The notes beneath the pieces were generated by a model. It searched no databases. It was not told where the DNA came from and saw only the letters and a program-made list of their open reading frames with translations. Source: a virus. Taken from it: 28,232 nucleotides of DNA. Location: the IMG/VR virus record IMGVR_UViG_3300003690_000169, positions 1 through 28,232 of that record, one strand, 5' to 3'. Shown here in pieces: positions 1 to 7,584 of the stretch. The translations under genes and the position numbers were made by a program. Numbering within the stretch: position 1 is the stretch's first letter; each line of letters begins with the position of its first letter.

Positions 1-25
1 AGGATGATCCTACATTAATCTTTAT

Positions 26-358
26 TTATTCCCCTACATTTAAATGTGTATTCGGAATCGTACATGTGGGTGAAGTATGTTGGAATTTATCAATCCTCTT
101 CTGTGCTTTAGGTATGTATTTACTGAAGCAGTCATGGAATAAACAGGGTATTAATCCATGAATAAGTAACATAACACCCATGAGTTCACACCGTATCACT
201 TCCCCCCAAGTAAACCTTAAGTGACTCCAATATGTTGCTTCAAATTTATCTAAATGTTCCGCACTAGAGTCTTTAACTTTTGTGAAACATTTCACAATAG
301 GTGCTTTAATTTTGTTTAGATGTTTCACAATAGATGCTTTAACTTCTATATATGCCAT
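26..358 (-). CDS. Unknown protein with four 11-residue repeats and a hydrophobic segment, 110 aa
   Basis: I do not recognise a family. Residues 6-49 are four tandem 11-residue units beginning VKASIVKHLNK, IKAPIVKCFTK, VKDSSAEHLDK and FEATYWSHLRF: hydrophobic positions recur with basic or acidic residues between them, which suggests amphipathic helix. A hydrophobic segment (about residues 60-74, GVMLLIHGLIPCLF) follows, so the product may lie on or in the inner membrane. The start is ATG with only a weak upstream AAGG. It is the last gene of the leftmost transcript visible here. The repeats are also visible at DNA level as 33-base units. Membrane association is inference. Confidence 0.6.
   Translation of the reverse strand: MAYIEVKASIVKHLNKIKAPIVKCFTKVKDSSAEHLDKFEATYWSHLRFTWGEVIRCELMGVMLLIHGLIPCLFHDCFSKYIPKAQKRIDKFQHTSPTCTIPNTHLNVGE
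212..343 (-). repeat. Four tandem 33-bp coding repeats
   Basis: The 5' part of the 110-aa gene is four in-frame 33-base units. The TGCTTTAA-type core recurs in the first, second and (as TCTTTAA) third units on the plus strand. Divergence between units is high enough that they are old duplications under protein-level selection rather than fresh slippage. Confidence 0.6.
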
Positions 359-473
359 GTATTTACCTTAGGTTTTAAGCCCCATACGGAGCAATTGTCT
401 TTCATAGGGCCCATGCTATATAAAGTACTTTAGATGGCTGTTGTACCCCCTAAATCCTGTCAATTTAACCCCT

Positions 474-653
474 TTAAACGGCAGCATCTGCCCCCCAACT
501 CTTCTCCTCAAAAGCGACCTGCGCCAGAGCGCGCCAATGGTCCCTTTCCTTCCTCTTCAAATTATAAAATGCCGCCCAACCAAGCTTAGAACGACGATGA
601 GTATCATAGATATCTTTAGCCAAGATATCGTACTTCTCGTTCTCACTCCCCAT
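474..653 (-). CDS. Unknown small protein, 59 aa
   Basis: An open frame beginning MGSENEKYDILAKDIYDTHR and ending WGADAAV. The start ATG at 651-653 has a strong ribosome binding site, GGGAGGAAAC, directly upstream on the minus strand. The protein is charged, probably helical, with no signal peptide or membrane segment. The final codons overlap one GGGGGGCAG motif. Function is unknown; the ribosome binding site and gene-sized spacing between neighbours support it as real. A plus-strand frame over the same bases (441-698) is its shadow. The 115 bases between its stop and the next start (359-473) hold no gene I can support. Confidence 0.7.
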   Translation of the reverse strand: MGSENEKYDILAKDIYDTHRRSKLGWAAFYNLKRKERDHWRALAQVAFEEKSWGADAAV

Positions 654-705
654 GTTTCCTCCCTGAGGCTGGATGTTCTACAAGATATAAGTTCTTAGTG
701 TGGAT

Positions 706-918
706 TTACTCTTCAGTCTTATCTTCAAGAGCTATAAAGGATTCTTCTACCGACTTACGATATGCTTGTAAATCCTCAATCCTTTCGTCAATAGTTTTCA
801 AGGTACGCTCCTGTTGATTTTTTTGAAGGCCCTTGAGGGTAGAATCAGATACCACATAAACATGTGGACGCATCATCATTGAAAACACACTGTTAAATTC
901 GTTTAACATTGAATACAT
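706..918 (-). CDS. Unknown protein, probable coiled coil, 70 aa
   Basis: Starts at ATG 916-918 behind AAGGAG at good spacing. The second half (residues 30-66, TLKGLQKNQQERTLKTIDER onwards) is rich in E, K, Q, R with spaced L and I, typical of a coiled coil or long helix. An internal ATG at codon 4 is a possible alternative start. No family recognised. It is the first well-supported gene after the promoter at 1091-1119, roughly 170 bases downstream of it. Confidence 0.65.
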   Translation of the reverse strand: MYSMLNEFNSVFSMMMRPHVYVVSDSTLKGLQKNQQERTLKTIDERIEDLQAYRKSVEESFIALEDKTEE

Positions 919-942
919 TAGTATTCTCCTTATTAAGTTTAA

Positions 943-968
943 GGGGCTACCAACTTAATGATAGCCCC
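943..968. other. Stem-loop in the leader of the left-end transcript
   Basis: GGGGCTA (943-949) pairs perfectly with TAGCCCC (962-968) over a 12-base loop. It lies between the promoter at 1091-1119 and the start of the 70-aa gene, just upstream of that gene's AAGGAG. Neither strand has a U-tract after it, so it is not a standard terminator; a leader hairpin affecting translation or RNA stability is possible (inference). Confidence 0.4.
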
Positions 969-1090
969 CTGGTGACTGGACCCTGAGCATCCATACCGAT
1001 GAGGATCAATGTTACTATTCACCTCTGTCATGTATTTCAGGTACCAAGGTTTCTGCCCCCCTCACCTATTCGCTTTTTTAGCGTATATAT

Positions 1091-1119
1091 ATTATAACAA
1101 ACTCTCCGCCGTAAGTCAA
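1091..1119 (-). promoter_or_regulatory. Sigma-70 promoter for the left-end genes
   Basis: On the minus strand TTGACT (1114-1119) and a perfect TATAAT (1091-1096) are 17 bases apart. The -35 box overlaps the stop codon of the 110-aa gene downstream of nrdJ. Transcription would start near 1084 and cover the genes at 706-918, 474-653 and 26-358. A GGGGGGCAG motif lies about 25-30 bases downstream of the expected start. Confidence 0.8.
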
Positions 1120-1448
1120 GCTGTATTTTTAAACTCGAAATTATATTGTGATGGCCCTGCCTCAAACTTTGCACCGCTTCGGCGGACACTTAAACCCCTT
1201 GGTAGCAACCGCCTAGCCTCACTTTCAGATACACCCATATCATCCATTAGACTCTCAAACATTGAGGCCAGTGTCTTGTACATGGTGGAGAACGTACTCA
1301 AAACTCTCTCCTTATCGGCGGAGTTTAACCCCTCTAATTCAGGCTCCCTGTAGTCATACTTATATCCTTCATCTTCCACTGGGTTGATGCCATTAGTCTT
1401 CACACGAACGTTCCCCGGTTGTAGGGTCAATGTAACAGGCTGCGCCAT
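1116..1448 (-). CDS. Unknown acidic protein downstream of nrdJ, 110 aa
   Basis: Starts MAQPVTLTLQPGNVRVKTNG, ATG at 1446-1448 behind AAGGAAGAAGAG. It overlaps the last 56 bases of nrdJ in another frame, so it is translationally linked to it. The middle is charged and helical (about residues 40-80) and the C-terminus is basic then aromatic. No family recognised. Co-transcription with nrdJ suggests a role in the replication block, but nothing in the sequence shows one. Confidence 0.7.
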   Translation of the reverse strand: MAQPVTLTLQPGNVRVKTNGINPVEDEGYKYDYREPELEGLNSADKERVLSTFSTMYKTLASMFESLMDDMGVSESEARRLLPRGLSVRRSGAKFEAGPSQYNFEFKNTA

Positions 1449-3084
1449 TCTCTTCTTCCTTTTCTTTTAAAATACCTTCTCTATGCCCATCAGATCGAAA
1501 CGTGGTACAACCCTTTGCTCCCCCCTTGTAGGCATCCCAATATATACCTTTAAAGTCTTCCCAATTCATTTCAGACTTCACGTTACAGGTCTTAGATACC
1601 GCGCTATCCACGTACTTCTGAACAGTAGTTAGCATCTTAACGTGTTCCTTAGCAGTGACCTCGTCTGCTGTCTTACCTTTGACTCCCCATTCCCTATAGG
1701 CATAGTCACTAACAGGCATCTCAATAATACCCTCTTCCATATTCACCAGTCGTGAACCCTCAAGCATGAACGGTGGCTCGATGCTGGCACTAACGTTGTC
1801 AGCACAAAAGCTAATCGTACCAGTCGGAGCCACTGATGTAAGGTGGCTGTTCCTAATACCGTACTGCTCAATGTCCCTCTGGATATTCTTAGGCAATGTC
1901 CTAATATGGGACATCTCTGAGTAGTCAGTATGAAACTTAGGGAACGCTCCCTTCTCAATAGCCATACTAACACTAGCCTGATAGATAGTATTCCTCAGAG
2001 TCATCATGATGGACTCAGTTATCTGTATAGCTTCAGGTGAACCATAGCTACAGTCGAGACGTTCTAAAGTATTAGCTAAACCTGTAATGCCTATACCCAT
2101 ACGCCTCTTAGACTTAGCCTCTTCCTCTTGTGCAGGTAGCGGATAGATAGCTTGGTCAATAATGTTGTCCATAGCTCTATGGATTATAACAATGTCATGT
2201 TCCATCAGAGGGTAGTTTATAGTGATCTCACCATTGGATAAGAGCTTTATGTAACGAGTCAAGTTTAGACTCCCTAAGAGACAAGCGCCGTAGGGGGGCA
2301 GAGGTTGCTCACCACACGGATTGGTAGCTGCTATCTCTTCGCAATACCTAAGGTTGTTCATCTGATTTATTCTATCAATGAACAGTACGCCCGGCTCACC
2401 CCAATCCCAGTTGGATCGCATGATCTCTTCCCATAAATAGGAAGCCTTAACCTTCTTGTGTATCCTTCCCTCAAACCTCAACTCAAACTCAGCGTCAGCG
2501 TCCAGCGCCTCCATGAACTCATCGGTCACGGCCACCGAGATGTTGAAGTTAGTTAGATTATCGGTGTTCTGTTTTGCCCTTATGAACTCTTCAATGTCTG
2601 GGTGGTCAACTCTGAGAACCCCCATCTGGGCTCCACGACGATGCCCAGCAGAACGCACTGTATTGCATACACTGTCGTATATGCCCATAAATGATATAGG
2701 CCCGGAAGAAGAACTATCCAGAGAAACAATACGACTACCGTTGGGTCTGATAGTAGAGAATCCATATCCAATCCCGCCTCCCATTCTCATTGTTGTAGCT
2801 GCTTCTTTGGCCTTATCCATGATGTCATTCATGGAGTCTTCAATCGTGCCACTTACATAACAATTATATGGTGTAACCTGACGGGCCGCACCCACAGCAG
2901 CTTGCACTCTCCCTGCTGGGAGGAACCTCATATCTAAAAGGATGTCTCTGAATTGTCTGTAGTGTTCTTCACCGTCACTTAAGGAGCTAGCAATCCTGTT
3001 GCACATCTCCTTGAAACTCTCTCCCTCCTGTCTATATTTTAGACTATGAACCGCTTCCGACGCCTCTAATGTAGGGCCATACAT
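1393..3084 (-). CDS. nrdJ: Class II (adenosylcobalamin-dependent) ribonucleotide reductase, 563 aa
   Basis: Makes deoxyribonucleotides from ribonucleotides for phage DNA synthesis, with a coenzyme B12 radical instead of a metal cofactor subunit. Visible motifs: redox cysteine C75 in NCYVSG; MGGGIGYGFS (101-110); NPCGEQ with active-site C257 (255-260); PTGTIS (420-425); and a C-terminal cysteine pair C550 and C561 in a CYIDPTTGERSC tail that would re-reduce the active site. The single-gene layout, lack of an nrdB or nrdD/G neighbour and the NPCGEQPLPPYGACLLGS segment point to class II. Length suits the shorter phage NrdJ proteins. The start follows the stop of the nuclease gene with no gap. 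Dependence on host cobalamin is inferred from the family. Confidence 0.9.
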   Translation of the reverse strand: MYGPTLEASEAVHSLKYRQEGESFKEMCNRIASSLSDGEEHYRQFRDILLDMRFLPAGRVQAAVGAARQVTPYNCYVSGTIEDSMNDIMDKAKEAATTMRMGGGIGYGFSTIRPNGSRIVSLDSSSSGPISFMGIYDSVCNTVRSAGHRRGAQMGVLRVDHPDIEEFIRAKQNTDNLTNFNISVAVTDEFMEALDADAEFELRFEGRIHKKVKASYLWEEIMRSNWDWGEPGVLFIDRINQMNNLRYCEEIAATNPCGEQPLPPYGACLLGSLNLTRYIKLLSNGEITINYPLMEHDIVIIHRAMDNIIDQAIYPLPAQEEEAKSKRRMGIGITGLANTLERLDCSYGSPEAIQITESIMMTLRNTIYQASVSMAIEKGAFPKFHTDYSEMSHIRTLPKNIQRDIEQYGIRNSHLTSVAPTGTISFCADNVSASIEPPFMLEGSRLVNMEEGIIEMPVSDYAYREWGVKGKTADEVTAKEHVKMLTTVQKYVDSAVSKTCNVKSEMNWEDFKGIYWDAYKGGAKGCTTFRSDGHREGILKEKEEENGAACYIDPTTGERSCED

Positions 3085-3594
3085 TTAGATCTCCGCTATC
3101 TCTCTAAGGTTAATTGTAACATAATCAGGAGACAAGTCAGGTGAGAATGCCTCTGGTAGTTCATCTATTATAACACCCTTGAACGACCGAGACAACCTCT
3201 TACATGCTTGTATATACCTTACCTTATATCCTGGAAAAATGTCCTTGATACACGTGCCATAAACACCTTTAATCTTATCTTCCACACCTTTCTTCCAAGT
3301 AAGTTTACACTCGATTATAACTATAGGGTCTTCCTTACTTCTTGGTAGAATCAAGATATCAGGCTGGCATTTTCCTGCCCCCCTCTCGTCTTCAAACTTT
3401 ATCCATTGACCATGAGAAACCCTGCCTCCATAGTGAGATCGGCAGTAGTCAGCCACGCGCTTCTCATACATCACACCCTTCTTCTTAAAGGAGCCAGCCT
3501 TGTGTTTAGGTGACGGCATCCCTTTAGTCGTGAATTTAGCCCACTCTAACTGGTGGATCTTTTTTCTTGTTGTCTTTCTTTTTCTTTTTGACAT
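3085..3594 (-). CDS. PD-(D/E)XK-type endonuclease, Holliday-resolvase-like, 169 aa
   Basis: A metal-dependent DNA nuclease by motif: E44 in YEKRVADY, D79 in QPDILIL, and E95-x-K97 in IVIIECKLTW give the E...D...ExK active site of small restriction-like and archaeal-resolvase-like nucleases. The N-terminus is very basic (KRKRKTTRKK), suiting DNA binding. It lies between the helicase ATPase and nrdJ, where phages often keep a resolvase or debranching nuclease. Its first 59 bases overlap the end of the helicase gene, and both frames encode lysine-rich runs there. Resolvase activity is inference; nuclease fold is well supported. Confidence 0.75.
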   Translation of the reverse strand: MSKRKRKTTRKKIHQLEWAKFTTKGMPSPKHKAGSFKKKGVMYEKRVADYCRSHYGGRVSHGQWIKFEDERGAGKCQPDILILPRSKEDPIVIIECKLTWKKGVEDKIKGVYGTCIKDIFPGYKVRYIQACKRLSRSFKGVIIDELPEAFSPDLSPDYVTINLREIAEI

Positions 3595-4834
3595 TGGGTA
3601 TAACTACTCCGCCCTCTATTGATATAAGGCCAGAATCTTCCATAGCCTTTACCATCTGTTCCACCTCGTTAGGAGTGGATACCTTTCTTAATGCTTCCTG
3701 TCTAAACTTAGATAGTGGAATACCAAATCTGCTTTGAGTAGTAGTAATATACTCGAGAAACTCCTGCATATCCACAGCCAGCCTGCCAGCCTTCCCCACA
3801 CCAAAGTGAGCGAGAGCCTCGGGCATCTTCTTCTCTGTCTCAAACATCAGTTCCTTAGCCTCAGCCCAATCTTCAGCTGTAATAATCTTCTTATCGGACT
3901 TTGCAGCACTGATACACATAGCTGTTTTAACAAACTGTACTACACGTCTTTCAAGATACTCAGATAAGTTAGGATTGTTAGGAGTAGGAGGTATACCTTC
4001 AGCAACCTCCGCATCTGCTTTATCTCGGATACTGTCATGGAACCTAAACTCTCCGGTCATCTTACTTATCTTTGCCAGGTCTTCACGCAAAGCATCAAGC
4101 TTTCCATATGATGGTTTACCGTACCAAAGAGATTGTTCACCTCTATCTCCATCATATAGCACAGGAATAATACGGGACAGCAGTCCCTGTGACCTAGCAT
4201 TCTCAGGTAAGTGAGTAACAAATTGTTCTGGTGTGGCACAAGCAAGCCAATTTAAACATGGACCTTTAAGTAGATCATCCCCTTGGTTCTTAGTCCTATA
4301 AGTGTACTCATCAGGAGAGTCCCATAAACCAGTAAGAAACATTTGGAGATATTGATCAGCGCGATTGACTAGTGTTCCAAACTCAGAAGTAACCAAAGTT
4401 ATAGAGGACTCCTTAAATTCGTTATTCATTTTAGACAGGGCTAAATCTTGTCTCTCACAATTTACCATAACCCTTGATAATTTTTCAGGAGTTATCCTAT
4501 CTCGTATAAGGTATAGTGGACGGTCTTCAATTCCATACGTTACTAAGTTTAAATTACCGCTGTGATCTGCAATTCCCGGCTCAGACGTAAGAGTATTGAA
4601 AATCTTATCTATAGGCAAGATTAAGCTAAGACTCTTACCTCTCCCCGGCCCTGCGATAAGAACGATATATAGATTAGGTCTGACTTGGAAGGCTCCGAAG
4701 TCATACCATGCACGTCGTCCTAACGCTCCAGCTATTGCAGAGATTGCTGTCCAAGACCTAAATATTTTTGGTATATTTGAGTCCTTTACTGCCTCGCTAC
4801 ACGCTGTAATATAGTTAGCGAATGAACGTGACAA
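3536..4834 (-). CDS. Replicative helicase-type ATPase (DUF3987-like), 432 aa
   Basis: Walker A is GPGRGKS (residues 62-68), with a Walker B-like strand SITLVTSEFG (144-153) and later LSRIIPVLYDGDRG, the pattern of DUF3987/YfjI-type helicases linked to phage primases. It lies next to the DNA polymerase, as expected for the unwinding ATPase. The start is TTG at 4832-4834, not ATG: AAGGAG lies 7 bases upstream, directly after the previous gene's stop. The C-terminus is a lysine tail (VKKKKKDNKKK). No primase domain is visible in this protein or its neighbours. Confidence 0.75.
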   Translation of the reverse strand: MSRSFANYITACSEAVKDSNIPKIFRSWTAISAIAGALGRRAWYDFGAFQVRPNLYIVLIAGPGRGKSLSLILPIDKIFNTLTSEPGIADHSGNLNLVTYGIEDRPLYLIRDRITPEKLSRVMVNCERQDLALSKMNNEFKESSITLVTSEFGTLVNRADQYLQMFLTGLWDSPDEYTYRTKNQGDDLLKGPCLNWLACATPEQFVTHLPENARSQGLLSRIIPVLYDGDRGEQSLWYGKPSYGKLDALREDLAKISKMTGEFRFHDSIRDKADAEVAEGIPPTPNNPNLSEYLERRVVQFVKTAMCISAAKSDKKIITAEDWAEAKELMFETEKKMPEALAHFGVGKAGRLAVDMQEFLEYITTTQSRFGIPLSKFRQEALRKVSTPNEVEQMVKAMEDSGLISIEGGVVIPNVKKKKKDNKKKDPPVRVG

Positions 4835-5041
4835 TTAGATACTCCTTGCATCAAACCTCAAGTTGCTAGTAATCGCATAGTGCTTAATGGGGAATTCATG
4901 GAGAGTAATTACACATCTAACCCCAGTATAACCATTCTCGTGGTATCCCGCTTCAATATTCTTAGCTAAAATAAGCGCGTCGTTTCTGTTACCTAGTGGA
5001 TCACCTTTATAACCACTCCATCCCCTATAACTTATTCTCAT
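4835..5041 (-). CDS. Unknown protein, 68 aa
   Basis: The best start is ATG 5039-5041, sharing an ATGA junction with the polymerase stop and preceded by GGAG 8 bases upstream; an ATG six codons earlier has a poorer site. The protein begins MRISYRGWSGYKGD and is compact, basic and aromatic, ending ITSNLRFDARSI. No motif recognised. Its tight placement between polymerase and helicase suggests a replication accessory role, which is inference only. Confidence 0.6.
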   Translation of the reverse strand: MRISYRGWSGYKGDPLGNRNDALILAKNIEAGYHENGYTGVRCVITLHEFPIKHYAITSNLRFDARSI

Positions 5042-6636
5042 TCTTCTTCTCCATTCCATTCTCTTAGTCCATTAGGATTTCCGTCTTCAAATAGTTTATT
5101 CTTTGGATCTACTGGAGACCAGTTATATCCTACCTCAGCGGAGACTGGGACTAGTAGGTCACTCTCCCCAAACGGTATAGGATTTAACATGCAATCAATC
5201 ACCGCTTGTAGATGATTGTCGAAGTCTTCTTCTTTAGCTTGCCCAAGTATCGCATCATGTATATTGGCAAGTATTTGTACCTTGTCTCCGTCCAGTTCTT
5301 TCCATACACGATACATACCTATGTGGAGAAGACACCCGATTGTTGATTGCGGAACGAATGCAATGGCCTCCCGAACAACACTTTGGTCACTTGGATTCCC
5401 CCAAAAATGTCTAGTCATCCCCAACGGAGTAGTTAGTTTACCACAAACTTCAAGTTCTTGCAAGACCTTTTTGTGGTACTTCCTGATGTCAGGAAACGCG
5501 CCATCAAGTACAAGCATGGAACTCTTCTCCCCTGCCTCACTCTTTCGTATCCTACCCTGATCTATGAGTAAATCAAACCCCCCATCGGGGTCTTGGTTAT
5601 GCCATCTCTCAACATTGGTAATTGGTACCACGCCACCTAAATACTGTAGGTGAAACTTAAACGCGTCTCGAAGTTTTAACCCGAGATGGCTAGCAAGAGA
5701 GTGAGGCGTTAACCCATAGTTAGTGCCATGCCCCGCTCTTTTAGCTAAGTCACGATAACTTAAGCCATGTAGGTAGGGAGTTTCTGCAACCCCTCTATCT
5801 TCTATAATATCTTCTGTCCACGGAAGCTCAGACCAAATCATCTTGGCAACAGCGGTGTGTAGATCACCTGAATGACAAGCAAATATATAATTCTTGTCAC
5901 CTGTAGTGTATGCCATCGCCAAGGATTCAGCCTGATCAAGATCAACATAGAACATCTTATACCCTTCGTCAGGTATATACATCCTCCGAAGTTCCTTGGT
6001 TATATTCTGCACGTTGGTCCCTGTGCGGAAAGCTGTAGCCGAGGACGACCAGCGCCATGTATTAGTACCAGCCACATTAAAGCTGTAATGAAGCCGCCCA
6101 TCAGGATCTAGCTTCACCTCTACCACATCAAGTTTCTTCTTGATATCTCTAAGTTCTAGCAGGATACGTGCTAGTACCTTCCCCCGAGGGTACTTCGCTG
6201 CTATTTTTTCAAGCGCGCCCCTATCTGTGGTAACACGCATCCTGCCTCCCTCCCTTTTATGTATGGGAGGTATTCCTAGAAGATTATAAAATAGGTTAGG
6301 CACCTGCTTAGAAGAGGCATAATTAATTCGTTCTCCTACCAATGCCTCAGTTATATAGTTCCATAATCTAATGATTGTCTTCTGTCTCTTAACCTGTGCT
6401 GCCCTAACTAAGGGCACAGCTTCTTTGTCTACACGTAGCCCACGTCTCATCATTGTCATTGCAGGACCAAGCATGGCCATCTCAAAGTCATACGTTTTCT
6501 GACACACTTTGGCCACAGTAGGAGTAAAAATCTCCTGTAATTCTTTAGTTATACAACAGTCCAATCCATTGTAGAACCAAAGGGTCTTCTGCCTAGAAAA
6601 CCCCTCAACTCCATCTACATTTCTTAGTATTTTCAC
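5038..6636 (-). CDS. polA-like: Family A DNA polymerase, polymerase half of a split gene, 532 aa
   Basis: Synthesises phage DNA. Motif A is DLDQAE (D232-E237), motif B RDLAKRAGHGTNYG (R295, K299, Y307) and motif C IHDAIL (H460, D461), where the usual HDE has become HDA. The first 30 residues contain YNGLDCCIT, matching motif III (Yx3D, D26) of the 3'-5' exonuclease, but exonuclease motifs I and II are absent here and are in the 374-aa gene at 7577-8701. The polymerase is thus divided inside its exonuclease domain, with four small genes between the halves. The start is GTG at 6634-6636 in a GTGA junction with the DUF3310 stop. Confidence 0.88.
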   Translation of the reverse strand: MKILRNVDGVEGFSRQKTLWFYNGLDCCITKELQEIFTPTVAKVCQKTYDFEMAMLGPAMTMMRRGLRVDKEAVPLVRAAQVKRQKTIIRLWNYITEALVGERINYASSKQVPNLFYNLLGIPPIHKREGGRMRVTTDRGALEKIAAKYPRGKVLARILLELRDIKKKLDVVEVKLDPDGRLHYSFNVAGTNTWRWSSSATAFRTGTNVQNITKELRRMYIPDEGYKMFYVDLDQAESLAMAYTTGDKNYIFACHSGDLHTAVAKMIWSELPWTEDIIEDRGVAETPYLHGLSYRDLAKRAGHGTNYGLTPHSLASHLGLKLRDAFKFHLQYLGGVVPITNVERWHNQDPDGGFDLLIDQGRIRKSEAGEKSSMLVLDGAFPDIRKYHKKVLQELEVCGKLTTPLGMTRHFWGNPSDQSVVREAIAFVPQSTIGCLLHIGMYRVWKELDGDKVQILANIHDAILGQAKEEDFDNHLQAVIDCMLNPIPFGESDLLVPVSAEVGYNWSPVDPKNKLFEDGNPNGLREWNGEEE

Positions 6637-6857
6637 TCGTCTTGTTTCACCTCTGCTATAAGTTTATCGAGATACCATTTGGACTTATTTAAATCGAGAA
6701 TAGGAGTATCCTTGTACCTATACCGTGACAAGTAACGTATTACCTGTGCTTTGAGATGCCCACGAAACTCCTCTGAAGTTAAGTCTCCTTGTATAGTATC
6801 AATAGTCTCAACATCGGTATGGTTATAATGTTCTGGTCTATGTATTAGATCCGTCAT
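6633..6857 (-). CDS. DUF3310 family protein, 74 aa
   Basis: The pattern RPEHYNHTDVETIDTI followed by KAQVIRYLSRYRYKD and NKSKWYLDKLI is typical of DUF3310, a small phage family often found next to replication or nucleotide genes and of unproven function. The ATG at 6855-6857 has an excellent GAGGAGGAAA site; a longer frame to 6887 starts without one. It overlaps the upstream gene by 20 bases and its stop overlaps the polymerase start, so it is coupled to polymerase translation. Confidence 0.8.
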   Translation of the reverse strand: MTDLIHRPEHYNHTDVETIDTIQGDLTSEEFRGHLKAQVIRYLSRYRYKDTPILDLNKSKWYLDKLIAEVKQDE

Positions 6858-7125
6858 TTTCCTCCTCAAGATAATTATTAATTGCAATACGCGCCTTTTC
6901 TGGGCTAACCATAGCTAGATCACAAACATCCTTGAAGTCTTGGGTATTCCCAACCAACCAAATCTTAGCATTCTCCTTCACCTTGATATCGTCTTCAGTT
7001 ATGACTTCATGCTCAAAGTCCTGTAGTGCTTGATCAAGTACAGAGCGCCAAAGCCTAATCTCCTTCTCTACTTCCTTGGACCCTTCAGGCATCTTAAGTT
7101 TAGAGAATACTAACGGTCTCTTCAA
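6838..7125 (-). CDS. Conserved-type small phage protein, possible helix-turn-helix, 95 aa
   Basis: Residues 52-78, around AKIWLVGNTQDFKDVCDLAM, match a pattern seen in many small phage proteins: W-[FL] then a DF..VC.LA segment and a following short helix, which could be a helix-turn-helix. No function is established that I know of. The likely start is TTG 7123-7125 in a TTGA junction with the upstream stop; the binding site is weak, so coupling probably matters. It is one of four genes separating the two parts of the polymerase. Confidence 0.65.
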   Translation of the reverse strand: MKRPLVFSKLKMPEGSKEVEKEIRLWRSVLDQALQDFEHEVITEDDIKVKENAKIWLVGNTQDFKDVCDLAMVSPEKARIAINNYLEEENDGSNT

Positions 7126-7397
7126 AGATTTATGTCCGTTGTAAACGTATCTATTTCATACTCTAATTCCTCTACACTTCTCTTTAAGGCATCAGTCCAC
7201 CCACAGTTCCAGAGCCACGGTGCAATAGATGGTGCCTCTCGAGTGGCAAACGGATTATCCACAGCACGTAGACCAATCCTAAAATCTGCTGCCCCCCTTA
7301 GATACTCAGGTGACTCCACAAACTTAGACATTGGAGCTAACACATTTTCAACTTCTTTCTTCTTCTTAATTTTCTTATTAATTTTCTTCTTTACCAA
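7122..7397 (-). CDS. RMF/CrpP-like small protein, 91 aa
   Basis: After a lysine-rich start (VKKKINKKIKKKK) the protein has RGAADFRIGLRAVDNPFATR and then WLWNCGWTDALKR, the A..G..A..NPF...W..GW..A pattern of ribosome modulation factor and the related CrpP proteins. RMF pairs 70S ribosomes into inactive dimers; CrpP-type proteins have been linked to small-molecule modification. Which, if either, applies here is not visible. The start is TTG 7395-7397 behind GGGAGGAA. The basic extension is longer than in classical RMF. It covers one GGGGGGCAG motif. Confidence 0.6.
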   Translation of the reverse strand: MVKKKINKKIKKKKEVENVLAPMSKFVESPEYLRGAADFRIGLRAVDNPFATREAPSIAPWLWNCGWTDALKRSVEELEYEIDTFTTDINL

Positions 7398-7584
7398 TTC
7401 TTCCTCCCATTAATTCTTTAGCATACAAAATATGTTGAAGCTTTGATAGTTCTTCAGATTGTATCTCATCTCTATCCATAAGGAATTCAATTTCATCGGC
7501 AGCCTCCCAAATAATTGGGATGTCGTTCATAGCTCCTTTGCGGAGTTCATTCTCTTCACGTAATCTTTTTACAATGTTATTCAT
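7378..7584 (-). CDS. Unknown small helical phage protein, 68 aa
   Basis: MNNIVKRLREENELRKG and IWEAADEIEFL resemble the opening of Ead/Ea22-like small phage proteins, in which a helical start is followed by an EAA..IE.L segment. Charged throughout and probably a helical hairpin. The start overlaps the stop of the UDG-exonuclease gene by 8 bases. No catalytic motif. It directly follows the front part of the split polymerase. Confidence 0.6.
   Translation of the reverse strand: MNNIVKRLREENELRKGAMNDIPIIWEAADEIEFLMDRDEIQSEELSKLQHILYAKELMGGRIGKEEN

Noticed and set aside
441-698. Plus-strand frame of 85 codons
   Set aside because: It is the shadow of the 59-aa minus-strand gene, which has a strong ribosome binding site; the plus frame has none and low-complexity composition.
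939-1031. Minus-strand frame of 30 codons (MTEVNSNIDPHRYG...) downstream of the promoter at 1091-1119
   Set aside because: No ribosome binding site and it ends in the stem-loop; kept only as a possible leader peptide.
6633-7584. Intein, homing endonuclease or self-splicing intron between the polymerase halves
   Set aside because: No HNH, LAGLIDADG or GIY-YIG motif and no intron core seen; the insert is four ordinary small genes with their own starts.
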